Assembly (NCBI RefSeq): GCF_000174435.1 | Contig: NZ_ACJN02000003.1 | Location: 202,263-266,262 of the forward strand | From: Desulfonatronospira thiodismutans ASO3-1 | Lineage (GTDB): Bacteria > Desulfobacterota > Desulfovibrionia > Desulfovibrionales > Desulfonatronovibrionaceae | DNA: 64,000 bases | Direction of reading: 5' to 3' | Shown here: positions 43,772-53,462 of the stretch, piece by piece | How positions within the stretch are numbered: the stretch's first letter is position 1 | Layout: each line of letters opens with the position of its first letter | Program-made: the position numbers and the translations under genes | Notes under the pieces: generated by a model | Seen by the model: the letters and a program-made list of their open reading frames with translations, nothing else | Database searches by the model: none | Told to the model about the DNA's origin: nothing

Positions 43772-43836
43772 GGTAACCATTCAGGGGGTCCTTGGTGCTG
43801 ACTGATGGCCGGTACCTGCCCCCCTGAATGGTTACC
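43772..43836. repeat. REP palindrome GGTAACCATTCAGGGGG
   Basis: Perfect arms GGTAACCATTCAGGGGG (43772-43788) and its complement (43820-43836) surround about 31 bases that include GGCCGGTACCTGCC. It is the most complete example of this family in the window. Confidence 0.85.
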
Positions 43837-43887
43837 ACCTGGAACTAAACGGTCAAGTTATGTCTTTAAAGTGGCTCACCCCGGGGA

Positions 43888-44553
43888 TCAGTAGGTAAAT
43901 CTTCTGGCCTGTTTTCTCTGTACCCTGCCCAGGATAAAGCCTATAAGCGCGGTGAAGGCTATGGTGCCGCCCCCGGCCAGGAACCAGTACATGTTCTTTT
44001 CCGTGCGCAGCTCCTGGTTTTCCTGTTCAAGGTCCATGATATGCACTTCTTTCTGCTCCAGGGACCTGGTGGCGCGCTCCAGGTCCTGCTTGATACCGTC
44101 AATGTTCCCGGAATCCTCCAGCAGGGTCTGGTATCTCTTTGTCAGCTCACTCAGTTCCTGTTCCAGGGTCATAAGTTTTGTCCTGACTTCACTGTTTTCT
44201 TTTTCCAGATCAGCGGCCTTTTGTTCGCTAACCGGAAGCCTTTCCTGCAATCGGCTGATGTTTGATTCCAGCTGACGGATGACCATTTCCCTCGGTGTCC
44301 TGTCCATGGCATACTGTTTCAGCACCCATCCTTCATTGCCGTCAGTGATGCGGACACGGTAGTAGTCTCCGGACTCCTCCAGGACCTGAAATGAGGTGCC
44401 CGATGGCAACATCCTGACCACCCTGTGCTGGAGGCTGGGGCCGGTACGCATGGTGATGCTCAGCTCATCAGTGACATATAGGGTTCTTCCCTGAACCTGG
44501 CTGCACAAAAGAAAAACAAGAATCAATATCATTGGAATTATTTTGAAGAACAT
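43888..44553 (-). CDS. TIGR04211-type SH3 domain membrane protein
   Basis: The 221-residue protein has a signal peptide (IIPMILILVFLLCSQVQG), an SH3b domain (YVTDELSITMRTGPSLQHRVVRMLPSGTSFQVLEESGDYYRVRITDGNEGWVLKQY, residues 25-80), a long coiled coil (85-185) and a C-terminal membrane helix (WFLAGGGTIAFTALIGFILG) with a basic tail. This is the standard layout of the family, placed in the periplasm and anchored in the inner membrane. Function is not established; envelope roles are supposed. Confidence 0.9.
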   Translation of the reverse strand: MFFKIIPMILILVFLLCSQVQGRTLYVTDELSITMRTGPSLQHRVVRMLPSGTSFQVLEESGDYYRVRITDGNEGWVLKQYAMDRTPREMVIRQLESNISRLQERLPVSEQKAADLEKENSEVRTKLMTLEQELSELTKRYQTLLEDSGNIDGIKQDLERATRSLEQKEVHIMDLEQENQELRTEKNMYWFLAGGGTIAFTALIGFILGRVQRKQARRFTY

Positions 44554-45112
44554 TATCCTGAGCCTCTTTCTTTAAATTTCGGACGATATTTTATCGTTTC
44601 CGAAACTTTGTCAACATACATTTGCAAAAAGTAACCATTCAGGGGGTCCTCGGTGTTGATTACTGGCACAAGGCCCGGGACTGTCCCGCACTTATTTTTT
44701 TAATGAACAATTGACAGATGTAAGCGTTAGTTGTGACTTACTCCTGAAACCTTGTCACAAAAAACAAGAAAAATTTGAGCCATGACGGGGTTTAGCACTT
44801 GGCACTGGGACTGTTTCATTTTTGGACACTAAGCTCAGGTGCTCTCCCCGCCGCGCATGCGGCTGATGCCTTTTCCTTGCGGGTTCTTATTCCCGCAAGG
44901 AAAAAACATGCTTCTTCAATCTCTTTTATCTGTGTCAATCTGTGTGATCTGTGGGCTAAAAACTCTTTTCTTATCTGGGTTGCGGGCAAAGCCCGCCTTG
45001 GAAAATAAGTGCGGGAATGTCCCCAGTCACGCCAGAGGCGTGATTCCGGCACCAGCCCTGAATGGTTACTGCAAAAAACTTTCTGGAGGCGCATCATGGC
45101 GGACCCGTCGGG
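44554..45112. other. Repeat-rich intergenic region
   Basis: Bounded by GTAACCATTCAGGGGG (44631) and CCCTGAATGGTTAC (45056), each followed or preceded by TGCAAAAA. Inside are GGGACTGTCCCGCACTTATT, a fragment of the long inverted repeat (GACTTACTCCTGAAACCTTG, about 44736) and a small TCACGCCAGAGGCGTGA palindrome (about 45026). No gene is supported. Confidence 0.65.
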
Positions 45113-45616
45113 CTACTGTGTAAGGTACTGACTCAGCTTGTCATGACTGTCCGCCGGGGCTTGCACAAAGGAGCCTCCAACCTTGAGGGTGTAATCGTCC
45201 CTGGAGGCGTAATGCGGGATGCACTTGAAGCGGGAAAGTTCCTCCGATCCTGAAAGATAACAGATTACCTCATACTCGGACCTGGATTTAAGGAACTCGA
45301 TTTTACCCTCCCTTTCCAGGGGAAAGGCAAGACATATGCCCCCAACGGAAATATCATAGACCGTGGTGGCAAAGTACCTGCCCACATTGGGATCATCTGA
45401 CCCTTCATAAACCATGGCCGGCAGGACAACGCTTTTTCTTCTGAATCTTCTTTTATCATCAGCTTTCATGTCTATAAATTCCTTTTCCTGGATATAATCA
45501 TTGAGTATACTTTCCAGGAGAACACTCGGGCGTAGATTTTCCTGCAGGGCGACAAGATTGAGTTTATGGTGCAATTCTTCCTTGATGTGAACTCTTTTTT
45601 TGCTTTGGCCGGCCAT
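45113..45616 (-). CDS. PilZ domain protein, paralogue of the one at 43176
   Basis: The start at 45616 (MAGQSKKRVHIKEELHHKLN) has GGGAGGAGCAGGGA just upstream. The 167-residue protein shares the layout of the protein at 43176-43697: a ribbon-helix-helix-like start, DDKRRFRRKSVVLPAMVYEG, ATTVYDISVGGICLAFPLE and a C-terminal KVGGSFVQA. It probably binds cyclic di-GMP. The pair look like an old duplication now separated by the SH3 gene and repeats. Confidence 0.82.
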   Translation of the reverse strand: MAGQSKKRVHIKEELHHKLNLVALQENLRPSVLLESILNDYIQEKEFIDMKADDKRRFRRKSVVLPAMVYEGSDDPNVGRYFATTVYDISVGGICLAFPLEREGKIEFLKSRSEYEVICYLSGSEELSRFKCIPHYASRDDYTLKVGGSFVQAPADSHDKLSQYLTQ

Positions 45617-46411
45617 TCCCTGCTCCTCCCATAAATATTTCATTCCAGATGTACCTGAAAAAAGTCGGGGAATGAAAAATTCAGAAATCAACAATCTACA
45701 TAACTCTTTGATTTCACTGATCTCTGAACTCTGATCTCTGACGTCTGTGACTGCAAAATTGACTTTTTGCAGTCACATCATTCCACGCCACCCGAAATAT
45801 CATAGGAAATTACATGCCAAATATAATAACCTGTTATTTTCCTTATGGTTACGATTATTTTCAGCACACAGGCCAGGCCGGAATGCATAACTGTCTGCAA
45901 TTTGAGGACATAGCTGATATGTAGCCATTCAAGGGCGGTCGGTGGTGGCTAATGGCACAAGGCCAGGGCACTGTCCCCGCGTAACCCATCAGGGGGGAGA
46001 CATGCCAATTTGCCTGTCTGCCATGCGGGTAATGCCTTGCTAAGGATCTTTGTTCTTCAAAACCGTGGGTGCGGAGCACCCCAGTGAAGCCTGTAGGCTT
46101 CCCGTGCCTAAGAATTTTTTTTGGCACTGGCAGCCTTGGGCTGCACACGGGCGGCTCTGCCGCTCACGGCTGGGCTGGGGAGTACGCCTCAGGCCTATTC
46201 CCGGTGGCGATTGCTGGCACCCCCTGAATGGTTACGCTGATATGACTGCAAAAATTCTTTTCGCAACCACATCAAGGATGATTGGCATGTTTAGAGAAAT
46301 AAGTACGGGGAGAGCCAGTCCCCCTCCGGGCTGTATGCCTCCAGGCAGGAAGCCATGCCACATGCAAATGTCTGAACTGTTCTTTAGCACAATTCTTGAA
46401 TAGGGAACTCA
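45617..46411. other. Repeat-rich intergenic region upstream of the GGDEF gene
   Basis: No gene is supported. It contains CTGA-rich heptamer-like sequence at about 45720, ACTGCAAAATTGACTTTTTGCAGT (about 45751, an inverted repeat), two degenerate members of the GTAACCATTCAGGGGG family (45923 and 46220), and an AGAGCCAGTCCCC... GGCAGGAAGCCATGCCACAT segment (46310-46370) that repeats in reverse at 55375-55435. Confidence 0.65.
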
Positions 46412-47896
46412 ATGGACAATAAAAAGCAGGCAGAAACCGATAAAAATTCTCCGTTTTCATCCAGGCCTGTCGTCAGGCTGGAGGCTCCGGTTCTTCCCCA
46501 CTATGTCAGAACTCTCCTGGATGAACTGGAACTGAGCATCATCCTGCTCAATGAAAACGACCGGATTACTTATATAAACCAGACAGTCATGGATTTTCTG
46601 GGCCTGAAAGAAGAGCAGCTTCAGAGTCTACGCGAGTCCCCCTTTTACCTGCTTGGGCCATTAAGCCATATCTACGAATCATACAAACAGAAAAAAGTCC
46701 CTCAAAAGTTCGAATATATCCCTGTAAACCTTGGAAACGACAGGCAAAAATATATATCCGGATTTATCAGACCTGTTTACAAGGATGATTTTTTCCTGGG
46801 CACCCTGTGCACTTTTCTGGATATAACCGACCTGATCCAGTCCAAGGATTTTCTGATAGACTACTTCTTAAGCCTTGAGAGCACCCTGGCCAGAAAAACC
46901 AAAAACCTGGTCAAGCAAAACACCAAACTGCAGCAGGAATTAAAAAAGCACTTTGCCGACAAAAAGGAACTATCCAGTTCCCTCAAACACATGCAGAAAA
47001 TATTTCACAGACTCAATTACGGGACATGCAGGTTTACGCCTGACGGGATGCTTCTGGAAGCCAACAGGGCACTGTCTGCCATGCTTGGATTTTCTTCTCC
47101 CCAGGAACTTATGGATGCAGTAAACCTCCAGGGATGGGAAATTTTTCATGACCAGGAATTATGGCAACTGACCACTGAAGAAATTATTAAAAGGAAAAAA
47201 ATCATCCGCATCGAAGCCCAGCTGAACCTGAAAAAAAAGACTGCCCTCTGGGCCGAGATTTCAGCTTTCTCCGTAACTACAAAGCGCGGACAAACCGTTC
47301 TGGATATGATTTTTTCGGACATCTCCAAAAGGAAGGAAAACGAACTGCTGCTTTACAGCAAGTCCACAATGGACCCCCTGACCGGCATACCCAACAGGGC
47401 CCTCTGGAGTGACCGCCTGGACCAGACCGTAAAAAAAGCCAGACGATACTCAGAGAGCTTTGCAGTAATCTACTTAGATCTGGACGGCTTCAAGGAGGTC
47501 AATGACCGTCTGGGACACGAATACGGGGACAAGGTTCTCATAACCGTGTCCAGAAGACTGCAGAAAAAAATAAGGGAATCGGACACCCTGGCCCGCATCG
47601 GCGGAGATGAGTTCTGCATTTTGGTAAACAACATCAAAAAGGCCAACCTGTCCCGCATGGCCCGATCCATAATAGACAGCCTGACCAGACCCATAAAGGT
47701 CAACAAGTCCCAGCCGCAGGTGGGCGTAAGCATCGGTATATGCCTGTTTGACGATCCGGACCTGACTTCAGCAGAAATCATGCACAGGGCGGACAAGGCC
47801 ATGTACATGGCCAAAACCCGGGGCGGGAACAGATATATGATCCACGGTAACGATGCGTCCGGCCAGCAAGACCAGCCAGAGCCTTCAAAGATGTGA
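46412..47896 (+). CDS. PAS-domain diguanylate cyclase
   Basis: The 494-residue protein contains two PAS-like sensor regions (about residues 28-140 and 190-310, the second with GTCRFTPDGMLLEANRALSAMLGF) joined by a coiled coil, then a complete GGDEF domain: DPLTGIPNRALWSDRL, AVIYLDLDGFKEVND, RIGGDEFCILV (catalytic) with an inhibitory-site RESD five residues ahead. It should make cyclic di-GMP from two GTP. It has no membrane segment. The two nearby PilZ proteins are candidate receptors and the pilus-like machine downstream a candidate output. Confidence 0.92.
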   Translation: MDNKKQAETDKNSPFSSRPVVRLEAPVLPHYVRTLLDELELSIILLNENDRITYINQTVMDFLGLKEEQLQSLRESPFYLLGPLSHIYESYKQKKVPQKFEYIPVNLGNDRQKYISGFIRPVYKDDFFLGTLCTFLDITDLIQSKDFLIDYFLSLESTLARKTKNLVKQNTKLQQELKKHFADKKELSSSLKHMQKIFHRLNYGTCRFTPDGMLLEANRALSAMLGFSSPQELMDAVNLQGWEIFHDQELWQLTTEEIIKRKKIIRIEAQLNLKKKTALWAEISAFSVTTKRGQTVLDMIFSDISKRKENELLLYSKSTMDPLTGIPNRALWSDRLDQTVKKARRYSESFAVIYLDLDGFKEVNDRLGHEYGDKVLITVSRRLQKKIRESDTLARIGGDEFCILVNNIKKANLSRMARSIIDSLTRPIKVNKSQPQVGVSIGICLFDDPDLTSAEIMHRADKAMYMAKTRGGNRYMIHGNDASGQQDQPEPSKM

Positions 47897-47933
47897 CAAA
47901 AATGTCTTCAGGGTGGTTGTATGCCAGGCAGCA

Positions 47934-48281
47934 TTATAAAAATCCGCTACCCAGAATAATGGCAATTATGGTCACCAGCTGGGCAAACATCAGTCCCGTC
48001 ACCCAGCGCAGAACCTTTTGATTGCCGGCAGCGATATCCGTCTTTAACTCAGTGCGCAGCCTTTCTATCTCTATCTTCATCTCCGCCCGGATCTGCTCTA
48101 TCTCTTTTTGCAGGCGCAGTTCGCTTTCACGCACTCCGCTGGCTGTAGCCAGATCCTTGAGCTCGGGGTAACGGTCTTCAAGGCGCTCAAAGGCCCCGGC
48201 TATAATTCTGGCCCTGGCCCTCTCGTCTTCAGCGGCCAGGAGGCTGTCGTAAAGGTCAATAACAGAAGCTGGCTGGCTCAT
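47934..48281 (-). CDS. Coiled-coil protein with C-terminal membrane helix (DUF1640-like)
   Basis: A 115-residue protein: a helical N terminus (SVIDLYDSLLAAEDERARARIIAGAFERLE), a coiled coil (RESELRLQKEIEQIRAEMKIEIERLRTELKTDI) and one membrane helix at the end (VTGLMFAQLVTIIAIILGSGF). This is the layout of DUF1640/CCDC90-type proteins, often found as several copies in sulfate reducers, sometimes near DUF4143 or nuclease genes. Function unknown. It converges with the diguanylate cyclase gene. Confidence 0.75.
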   Translation of the reverse strand: MSQPASVIDLYDSLLAAEDERARARIIAGAFERLEDRYPELKDLATASGVRESELRLQKEIEQIRAEMKIEIERLRTELKTDIAAGNQKVLRWVTGLMFAQLVTIIAIILGSGFL

Positions 48282-48403
48282 CTATTTCTCCTTTTCTGGG
48301 TGCCTTTATGTTTTGCTATACAAGCATTTCATAAATGCATTGTCAACAAAAACGCTTCCACTCCCTCATACCTGCCGCAAAAAACGTAAATAGATGCAGC
48401 CAT

Positions 48404-48649
48404 TCAGGAAATGCCGTAATCGGCCTGGGGAAGTTCCTCACCTATTTTTTCTGATAAACAATTTAGAGCTGTCAAAAATGATTTAAACCAGCGTAAATCA
48501 TTCCACTCTGCCTGCCATGTGTACCTTCTGCCAGTACACCGGGGTAAAATCAGCGTCTTCCCGGATATTAAGGTTTGACAAGCACTTTCCGGAAGGTTAA
48601 GCACCTTGAAGGGGTGTTGAACTTTATTCTTGTCCAGGCAGAGCAGCAT
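48404..48649 (-). CDS. Possible small hypothetical protein
   Basis: An open frame of 81 codons (MLLCLDKNKVQHPFKVLNLP at the start, TGRRYTWQAEWNDLRWFKSF inside). Base usage looks coding, but no ribosome-binding site is seen and I do not recognise a family. It could be a fragment of a lost gene in the 620-bp gap before the pilus cluster. Confidence 0.3.
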   Translation of the reverse strand: MLLCLDKNKVQHPFKVLNLPESACQTLISGKTLILPRCTGRRYTWQAEWNDLRWFKSFLTALNCLSEKIGEELPQADYGIS

Positions 48650-48902
48650 TTATAAATGTCCATTTGATGTTCAGCCATTCATACTCACCAGCACTGCAAA
48701 AAATACATATCCAGCCAAACCCGCCGCAAGGCGGGGACGGAAAGCCACGGGCCCCCGGGATTTAAAAGTCATAGCATACGCGGGCAGCCGGGTTGCCGGA
48801 TGAAGTCCTCTGACAGCTGCTCTGAAGTTCTTCATTTGGTTGTCCATAAGAGGCTTTTAAAACCTGTAAAATGATTATGAAGGGTGGAGAATCATTTCCA
48901 TA

Positions 48903-50756
48903 ATGGCAACCCGAAATGATATCGATTCCACAGAAAAACTCTTAAATCTCATCCGCAAGGGTCCTTCTCAGTCCGTTACAGAAGGTCATGCTCCCAGACG
49001 GTCTGCATCACCTCTCTGGACAAGCTTGAGAAACCGCGTCCTGCCTTTCAGGTCCACAAAGGTGATGGGACTGGAGATTCTAAGAGACAGCCTGCACCTT
49101 GCCCTTTCCGAGCAGACCCGTTCCGGATGGAGGCTTCTTCATGCCTCCTCAGTGGATATTCCCGCCGACATGACCGTTGATACCCCGGAGTTTAAAGATT
49201 TCCTGCAAAACCAGCTGCAGGACCTGGATCCCCGGAAAACAGCAGAAGTATGGTTCGCCCTGCCCGCATCCAGAGGGGAGATCTGGAGCATACGTGTTCC
49301 CAGGGTAAAAAAGGGCATGGCCAACGTGGTGTACTGGTCCGCCCGCAAAGAAAAAAACTTTGACCCCCAGCAGCATATTTTCAATTTCCGTCTGGGCAGA
49401 GAAGTAGATGAAGGCGGAGTCCGCAAGATTCAGGCCGAAATATGCCTGGCCCCGGCGGAAGACATCCAGAAGTACAGGCAGCTCATCACCGACACAGGCT
49501 ACAGGCTGCGCGGCATTACCCTGCCTGCTGCCTCCCTGGACAATCTTTTCCAGCATGCACGTGATGATTACCTGGATAAACCCTACGCTATACTGTATAT
49601 TGGGGAAGACAGTTCCTGTATAAAATTTTACAGTGCTGGAACAGTTCTGTTCAGCCGGGTTATAAGGATGGGCCAGGACAGTTTTCTGGACTCCATCAAC
49701 ATGGAGCACTCCCGCCAGGACCAGGAAGGCCATGATCTTTCAGACCTGCAGGTTTCCTCTTCAACAAATCTTCTGGAGGAAAGCAGCGGCAGCAGGGAGA
49801 AGGCCCTGCAGATACTTAAACAGCTGCAGCATGACGGTCGCAAATCTTCAGAGGATGATGACAAATCGCCCTCAAGTGCCCTGGACTTGATTTACCCGGC
49901 CCTGGAAAGGCTTTCCAGGCAGCTCGAGAGAACCATTGACCAACTGGTCAAGGTAATGGACCATCCCGCTCCAGAAGAACTCTTCATCTGCGGGAAAATT
50001 GCCTTTCTGCAGGGTATTGCGGACTTTTTCAGCCAGAACCTGGATATTCCGGCTCAAATACTGGATGTGCCCTCTTCACCCAATGTCCAGGTTGAAAACA
50101 CCATTACCGAAATGGAACCGGACGAGCGCCTGTCTTTGGTATCCACTGTGGGGCTGACCATGCCCTGGTCCGGCACGGTCAACTTCCTGCACACCGCCAT
50201 GGACAAAGAGAGGGAAGCCGCCGCCATGCGCAACACAAATCTGGTAGCCGCCGGTTGCGCTCTGGCCTTTGTCGTGGTAGCCGGTTACTGGGCATGGATG
50301 GGTCACCAGCTGGAGCAGGCCAGGGAAGAAACCCTCTCTCTGCAGGATCAGCTGAGTGAATACAGCCCCAGACTGACCCGGGATATGCTGCAGGATCTGG
50401 TGGAAGAACACCAGGACTTCAAGGATACGGTAATAAACCGGGCCCAAAGGCTGCAGGCGGTGGCCCTGATTGGAGAGATCGGTCGCATAACCCCGGATGA
50501 TTTCAGGCTGCTGGAAATGATTCTGGAACTGGACAGTCAGACAGATGAAGATGAGCGTCGTCAGAACCTCATAGTTGAAGGCTTTATCCGCGGCGAGGGC
50601 GACAACTTTGAAACCAGGATGACCAGCTACCTGGTAGACCTTAGAAACTCCCCTCTCTTTAGAAGTGCCCATATCCATAGAAGCAGCAGGGGCACCCTGG
50701 AAGAGGAAGGTGAAGTATTCAGGTTTGTTCTAAATATTGATCCGGAGAGGATCTAG
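48903..50756 (+). CDS. PilM-PilN-like fusion protein of a type IV pilus / type II secretion-like machine
   Basis: The 617-residue protein has a cytoplasmic actin-like part resembling PilM/GspL (MGLEILRDSLHLALSEQTRSGWRLL near residue 55; PYAILYIGEDSSCIKFYSAGTVLFSRVIRMG near 225), a membrane helix (LVAAGCALAFVVVAGYWAWM, about 445-464), and a PilN-like periplasmic coiled coil and ferredoxin-like end. In most systems PilM and PilN are separate, so this is a fusion like GspL. It should link the cytoplasmic ATPase to the inner-membrane platform. It leads six genes of the same machine. Confidence 0.8.
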   Translation: MATRNDIDSTEKLLNLIRKGPSQSVTEGHAPRRSASPLWTSLRNRVLPFRSTKVMGLEILRDSLHLALSEQTRSGWRLLHASSVDIPADMTVDTPEFKDFLQNQLQDLDPRKTAEVWFALPASRGEIWSIRVPRVKKGMANVVYWSARKEKNFDPQQHIFNFRLGREVDEGGVRKIQAEICLAPAEDIQKYRQLITDTGYRLRGITLPAASLDNLFQHARDDYLDKPYAILYIGEDSSCIKFYSAGTVLFSRVIRMGQDSFLDSINMEHSRQDQEGHDLSDLQVSSSTNLLEESSGSREKALQILKQLQHDGRKSSEDDDKSPSSALDLIYPALERLSRQLERTIDQLVKVMDHPAPEELFICGKIAFLQGIADFFSQNLDIPAQILDVPSSPNVQVENTITEMEPDERLSLVSTVGLTMPWSGTVNFLHTAMDKEREAAAMRNTNLVAAGCALAFVVVAGYWAWMGHQLEQAREETLSLQDQLSEYSPRLTRDMLQDLVEEHQDFKDTVINRAQRLQAVALIGEIGRITPDDFRLLEMILELDSQTDEDERRQNLIVEGFIRGEGDNFETRMTSYLVDLRNSPLFRSAHIHRSSRGTLEEEGEVFRFVLNIDPERI

Positions 50757-50758
50757 AA

Positions 50759-51292
50759 ATGAAATGGCTGGCCTCAGCGGCTGCAAAAAGATCCCTGGGC
50801 TATATTGCCTTTACCGTTCCCGTCCTGGGCCTGCTTATCGTGCTGGGGGTCATGCCTGTCAGGGAAGATCTGACCTCCCAGGAGCAGGAAAAGGCCCGTC
50901 TCCAGGCGGAGATAAAGCGCCAGGAAGTTTTTCAGCCTTTGTATGCAGAGATAATGCAGCGCAGGGAAGAGCCGGAGCCCCCGGACGCTGTAAAAGATCA
51001 CCACAGGGACATTGCAGATGCTCCAAGTATTGACGTTATAGCTGACAGGCTGGGAGCAATGGCTGCAGACTCTGGCCTGGACAATATCTCATTTTCTCCG
51101 GTTCCCCAGTCCCTGGACAACGACTCCGGACTTTTGCTGGTAAACGGTCAAATGCAGGGTCCTCTGCAGAATTTCAGGGAACTGCTGCTTCGGCTGGCAG
51201 GCACTGAAGCCTTTGAAGGCCTTGAGGACCTGGAAATCCACGGCACTGAATCCTTACCCCGGTACTCACTGAGCCTCTGGGTCAGGCTTTAA
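50759..51292 (+). CDS. PilO-like inner-membrane assembly protein
   Basis: A 177-residue protein with one N-terminal membrane helix (YIAFTVPVLGLLIVLGVMPV), a coiled coil and a C-terminal ferredoxin-like domain (GQMQGPLQNFRELLLRLAGTEAFEGLEDLEIHGTE), the layout of PilO/GspM. It starts two bases after the previous stop codon, so the two are translated together and should form the inner-membrane alignment subcomplex. Confidence 0.75.
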   Translation: MKWLASAAAKRSLGYIAFTVPVLGLLIVLGVMPVREDLTSQEQEKARLQAEIKRQEVFQPLYAEIMQRREEPEPPDAVKDHHRDIADAPSIDVIADRLGAMAADSGLDNISFSPVPQSLDNDSGLLLVNGQMQGPLQNFRELLLRLAGTEAFEGLEDLEIHGTESLPRYSLSLWVRL

Positions 51293-51349
51293 GGATGCGG
51301 CTTGTAAAAGACCGGCCCGGAAATACAAAGCGTAAGCTTAAAAAAATAT

Positions 51350-51838
51350 ATGGGCATCAGAGAAAAAATACTGGTTACAATGATGGTCCTGGCCCTGGCA
51401 TACGGTGCCTTTGAGCTGTTTTATTCACCTGCGGACCCTGTTGAAGAAAAAGATCCGGAACAGGAGGTCCAGGAAGCGCAGCAGTTCAGCCAGAGCATGA
51501 GCCAGGACCTGCAGGAAGCAGACATAACCGAGGCCCAAAAGAGAATACTGCAGGCGGCCGCCCGGGACTGGCCCGGGGAGATCTTTCACGAATTTCCCGA
51601 TGCAGAGCTCCTGGAAGAAGAAACAGTCCAGGAAGAAACTGACTTCGGCCCTTTGCGGTACAGCGGATATGTACAGATGGGTGATCAAAAGATAGCCATC
51701 ATCAATGCCCGCGAGTACAGCAGGGGAGAAGAACTCAAAGATGAGCCGGCCAGAGTAGTGGAAATCACCTCGGAAAAGGTTCTGCTGGAATCCCTGGAAA
51801 CCGGGCAACAGGTGCCGGTGCCCTATGAGGGAGACTGA
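51350..51838 (+). CDS. PilP/GspC-like periplasmic linker protein
   Basis: The 162-residue protein has an N-terminal membrane helix (KILVTMMVLALAYGAFELFY), an acidic linker, and an end (LRYSGYVQMGDQKIAIINAREYSRGEELKD, then ITSEKVLLESLETGQQVPVPY) that reads like the HR-type beta domain of PilP/GspC/MshK. Such proteins connect the inner-membrane platform with the secretin. Assignment rests on this pattern and on gene order. Confidence 0.7.
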   Translation: MGIREKILVTMMVLALAYGAFELFYSPADPVEEKDPEQEVQEAQQFSQSMSQDLQEADITEAQKRILQAAARDWPGEIFHEFPDAELLEEETVQEETDFGPLRYSGYVQMGDQKIAIINAREYSRGEELKDEPARVVEITSEKVLLESLETGQQVPVPYEGD

Positions 51839-51947
51839 TCCTCTGGCCGCCAGGAGCAGGTGGATATAATACCGCTTTGCATTCTGCAGACAGATAGGAC
51901 TGCGTTTGCATCAGACAAACATTTTAGTTACAACTCACAAATATTAT

Positions 51948-53462
51948 ATGCGTCACATTTACATAATCTTAACCAGACATGAAAAAAAAGTTTTCGCTCT
52001 GACAGCTGCATCTTCCCGAACGTACTCTGTCTGCACCCTGCTGATCCTGTTCATCCTGGCAGCAGCCATTGCAGGCTGTACCGGCACAAGGGATCAGGAA
52101 GAGCCTTTCATGACCCAGTGGTGGGATCTGGCAGAAGAGTCCCGGGGACACACCCACGAGGTTGAAGAAAGAGAATCTCTGGATATTGAGCCATCACACA
52201 TTGACCTTGAAGACATTGAACCCGAGCCTGCCCATGAACTGCCCCGGGACAGGGTCACCCTGAACATGCAGCAGGCTCCGGTGGCCACAATACTTAGGGC
52301 CCTGTCCAGAATAGCCGATCAGAATATCATTGTCAGCGAAACAGTTGAAGGTACGGCCAACCTCAATATCAGAGATGTCCCCTGGGACCAGGCCTTTAAA
52401 AGCATAATCGCCTCCCAGGGCCTCAGCTACGTCTGGGAAGGGGAAATACTGCGCATCAAAAGCATGCAGGACCTGCAGCATGAACTGGACCGGGCCGGCC
52501 TGAAGGAGGATATCGGCCGCAGAAAACTGGCTGCCGAACTCACCGCCCCCTTGATGCACCGGATAGTCAAGCTCAACTATGCAGACCCGGAAAAACTTCA
52601 GGACAATCTCATCCGTTTTCTTAGCCGGGATGGCGACGGGGAACCCCACGGGAGTATAGTCGTGGACGAAGAGACCAACTCCCTCATGATTCAGGCCACC
52701 AGGAATGACATGGAAAGGGTGCACAAGGCTATCAACCACCTGGACCGTCCCAGGCCCCAGATCCTCATGGAAGCCAACATAGTCGAAGCCACCCAGCGAA
52801 CCGCGCGGGAACTCGGGGTACGCTGGAGCGGCAGATACGTTACTCCATTATCTTTCGAGGACGAGGTGGGGTTTGGAGATCTTTTAAGAGATGAAGCAGG
52901 CTATACCGGTGACATGGATCTTTCTGTAATCTCCGCCCGTCTGCCGGGGAGCGTACTTTACGCCCACCTGCAGGCACTGGAAAGGGATGGAGAAGTAAAC
53001 ATCCTGACCAGCCCCTCCATCACCACCATGGACAACCAGATGGCCTTTACCGAGCACGGCCAGAGAGTACCTTATGAAACCGTTGATGAAGATGGAAGCC
53101 GCACCGTGGAATTCGAGGATGCAGTTCTGCGGCTGGAGGTGGTTCCAAGCGTCATGGAGGGCAATCACCTGAAAATGGACATCCGGGTAAACAAGGACGA
53201 GGTGGATTTTACCCGGGACGTCCGCGGCCAGCCGGTGATACGGACCAAACACACTGAAACCAACCTCGTGGTCCGCGATGGAGAAACCATTGTCATTTCC
53301 GGGCTTTCCAAGGAGACCCTTTCGGACACCGAGCGAGGAGTCATGGGCCTGAGGGATCTCCCGGGCCTGGGCTGGTTGTTTAAAAGTCGGGAACAGGAAC
53401 AGGAGATGGAGGAGTTTCTCATTTTCATCACCCCCACCATTCTGGAACCCCAGAGACGCTGA
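51948..53462 (+). CDS. Secretin (PilQ/MshL/GspD family outer-membrane channel)
   Basis: The ATG at 51948 is the likely start; a TTG at 51906 is in frame. A lipoprotein-like signal (LLILFILAAAIAGCTG) fits pilotin-free secretins such as MshL. Then come an STN/N0 domain (QNIIVSETVEGTANLNIRDVPWDQAFKSIIASQGLSY), an N1/NHN domain (VDEETNSLMIQATRNDMERV) and the secretin core with EANIVEATQRTARELGVRW, LTSPSITTMDNQMAFTEHGQRVPYET, RTKHTETNLVVRDGETIVISGLSKE and LPGLGWLFKS. About 505 residues, normal for MshL. It forms the outer-membrane pore. Confidence 0.92.
   Translation: MRHIYIILTRHEKKVFALTAASSRTYSVCTLLILFILAAAIAGCTGTRDQEEPFMTQWWDLAEESRGHTHEVEERESLDIEPSHIDLEDIEPEPAHELPRDRVTLNMQQAPVATILRALSRIADQNIIVSETVEGTANLNIRDVPWDQAFKSIIASQGLSYVWEGEILRIKSMQDLQHELDRAGLKEDIGRRKLAAELTAPLMHRIVKLNYADPEKLQDNLIRFLSRDGDGEPHGSIVVDEETNSLMIQATRNDMERVHKAINHLDRPRPQILMEANIVEATQRTARELGVRWSGRYVTPLSFEDEVGFGDLLRDEAGYTGDMDLSVISARLPGSVLYAHLQALERDGEVNILTSPSITTMDNQMAFTEHGQRVPYETVDEDGSRTVEFEDAVLRLEVVPSVMEGNHLKMDIRVNKDEVDFTRDVRGQPVIRTKHTETNLVVRDGETIVISGLSKETLSDTERGVMGLRDLPGLGWLFKSREQEQEMEEFLIFITPTILEPQRR

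Noticed and set aside
45861-46148. Minus-strand frame with GKPTGFTGVLRTHGF
   Set aside because: Produced by dispersed repeats between 45.9 and 46.2 kb; no start signal and no domain.
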